From contig NZ_CP113060.1 of NCBI RefSeq assembly GCF_026625725.1, forward strand, positions 2,672,001-2,736,000: DNA of 64,000 nt, written 5' to 3'. The notes beneath the pieces are model-generated. The model did no database searches. It was not told the origin of the DNA and saw only the letters and a list, made by a program, of their open reading frames with translations. Origin of the DNA: Pseudomonas sp. SL4(2022). GTDB lineage: Bacteria; Pseudomonadota; Gammaproteobacteria; Pseudomonadales; Pseudomonadaceae. Shown piece by piece: positions 63,148-64,000 of the stretch (within the stretch, counting starts at the first letter, position 1; each line of letters starts with the position of its first letter). Position numbers and translations under genes: made by a program.

Positions 63148-63974
63148 GCCTGCGCCCCTTGTTCGAACAGGCGTCGCCAGGCATTGCACAGGCCCTGTTT
63201 GAGTGCCGCGGGCGGTAGTCGATGGCCGTAGGCGAGGTTCTGCCAGTGGCGGGTCAGGGCCTGGCTGAAGTGGCTGAGGTCTTTTTGTTGCAGCGCCTGC
63301 ACCAGTTGCAGCACTTCGGCTTCGGTGTGCGAGCTTTTCAGCGGCAGGCGCTGTTCGTGCAACATGCGGCTGAGCAGGGCGCGGTAAAGCAGGCCGAGTG
63401 CGGCGCGTGGCTGTTCATCCCAGAGTCGTTCCACTTCACCGGGGATATCCGCGGGCAGGCTTTGTGGCGCCACTTCCAGGCCAAACAGCTGCTCAGGTGG
63501 CTGATAGGTGCGGGCTTGCGGCAAACGCAGGCGACCGGCAAAGGCGCTTAGCCAGTCGCGGTAGCGCCACAGCAACCAGGCGATCAGGCTGAACAGTGCC
63601 GCCCACAGCAGCACCTCGAAGAACAGCGCCACAGCATCGACGCTTTTCCAGAATTCGGTAAGTTTGAAGAACTTTTCCAGCAGTTCGATCAGGGCCTTGG
63701 CGTCTTCTTCGCTCGGCTCCTTGGGCTCTTCGCCGAGGCGCCAACGGGTGACGGTTTCACGGTGCTCGAAGGGCGGCTGATCGAGCAGCTGGCCGATGCT
63801 TTTTTGGGCTTCGGCGCTGGTCAGCGGTTGCTTGAGCAGGCGGTCGGCTTCTGGCCCCATGGGGTCTTCAACCGGCAGCGGGCAGCTGCTTGCGGTTGCG
63901 GTATCGGAGGCCATGGCGCTGTTTGGCAGCTGCATCAGCAGCAGGCCGCAGCCTAGCAGCAGGGCATAAGCCAT
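63144..63974 (-). CDS. DUF4129 domain membrane protein
   Basis: A 276-residue protein with a signal-peptide or membrane segment at the N-terminus, a central membrane segment (VALFFEVLLWAALFSLIAWLLW) and a C-terminal DUF4129 domain (RAALGLLYRALLSRMLHE, SSHTEAEVLQ). ATG at 63974; an upstream gene may end just before it (a TGA lies 5 bases before the ATG), but only about 20 bases remain in the window. First visible gene of the MoxR operon; homologous operons carry stage II sporulation M-like or RDD genes upstream. Confidence 0.9.
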   Translation of the reverse strand: MAYALLLGCGLLLMQLPNSAMASDTATASSCPLPVEDPMGPEADRLLKQPLTSAEAQKSIGQLLDQPPFEHRETVTRWRLGEEPKEPSEEDAKALIELLEKFFKLTEFWKSVDAVALFFEVLLWAALFSLIAWLLWRYRDWLSAFAGRLRLPQARTYQPPEQLFGLEVAPQSLPADIPGEVERLWDEQPRAALGLLYRALLSRMLHEQRLPLKSSHTEAEVLQLVQALQQKDLSHFSQALTRHWQNLAYGHRLPPAALKQGLCNAWRRLFEQGAQA

Positions 63975-64000
63975 GCCCGTCAGGCGCTGGCGCAGCTGGC

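Overview
The window is about 64 kb of GC-rich bacterial chromosome that reads as Pseudomonas. The evidence is the combination of genes with typical Pseudomonas protein sequence: bifA, an icmP-type imelysin cluster, sodB, argO/argP, pyeR-pyeM-xenB, olsB-olsA, an OruR-like AraC locus, ackA-pta and slyD. From memory of P. aeruginosa PAO1 gene order (not searched here), the left half resembles the PA4374 to about PA4349 block and the right half resembles PA0828-PA0838, so this genome seems to join two blocks that are apart in PAO1. I saw no rRNA, tRNA, CRISPR array, phage, plasmid gene or intact insertion sequence.

Layout. 0-2.5 kb: 5' end of an RND efflux adaptor gene and a methyl-accepting chemotaxis protein. 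2.7-8.2 kb: a putative iron-responsive envelope cluster (Tat-exported DUF1513 protein, imelysin-like lipoprotein, dihaem lipoprotein, IcmP-type imelysin) with two Fur-box-like sites. 8.4-10.5 kb: the c-di-GMP protein BifA. 10.5-12.7 kb: an ammonium channel with a sigma-54 promoter and NtrC box, paired with an unknown protein. 12.7-15.5 kb: sodB, argO with an ACT-domain partner, and argP. 15.5-19.3 kb: two Rossmann oxidoreductases, a small conserved protein and a membrane-anchored coiled-coil protein. 19.4-22 kb: pyeR-pyeM-xenB with a clear operator. 22-25.3 kb: ACP phosphodiesterase, ornithine-lipid genes olsB-olsA and an acyl-CoA-dehydrogenase-like protein. 25.5-29.9 kb: an ODP-like metallo-beta-lactamase-fold protein, a serine hydrolase with a tiny partner, a cardiolipin-synthase-like enzyme and a lipoprotein.

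29.9-39.7 kb is a lipid-related region: thiolase and acyl-CoA ligase diverge from one control region, followed by a DUF1302 outer-membrane protein, a DUF1329 protein and a large MalT-type LuxR regulator. 39.7-46.4 kb: unknown secreted protein, TetR regulator, alpha/beta hydrolase, di-metal hydrolase, AraC regulator, metallo-beta-lactamase-fold hydrolase and OmpA-family lipoprotein, with two kinds of intergenic repeat. 46.5-52.5 kb: a 1253-residue hybrid histidine kinase with three receivers, followed by a REC-PAS-GGDEF-EAL protein, which looks like one c-di-GMP signalling pair. 52.5-59.3 kb: YihG-type acyltransferase, DUF3565-ackA-pta operon, slyD, glutathione peroxidase and nitroreductase. 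59.4-64 kb: a DUF4129-DUF4350-MoxR-DUF58 operon with 4-base overlaps, running off the right edge.

Most genes are recognisable housekeeping or accessory families. The parts with the most unexplained biology are the imelysin/dihaem/DUF1513 cluster, the protein paired with Amt, the DUF1302-DUF1329-LuxR group, the three-receiver kinase pair, the DUF3565-ackA coupling and the repeat elements at 6.5 and 41.4 kb. Proposed roles and regulatory sites are inferences from motifs and context. Start sites were moved from the longest open frame where a ribosome binding site or family alignment supported it.
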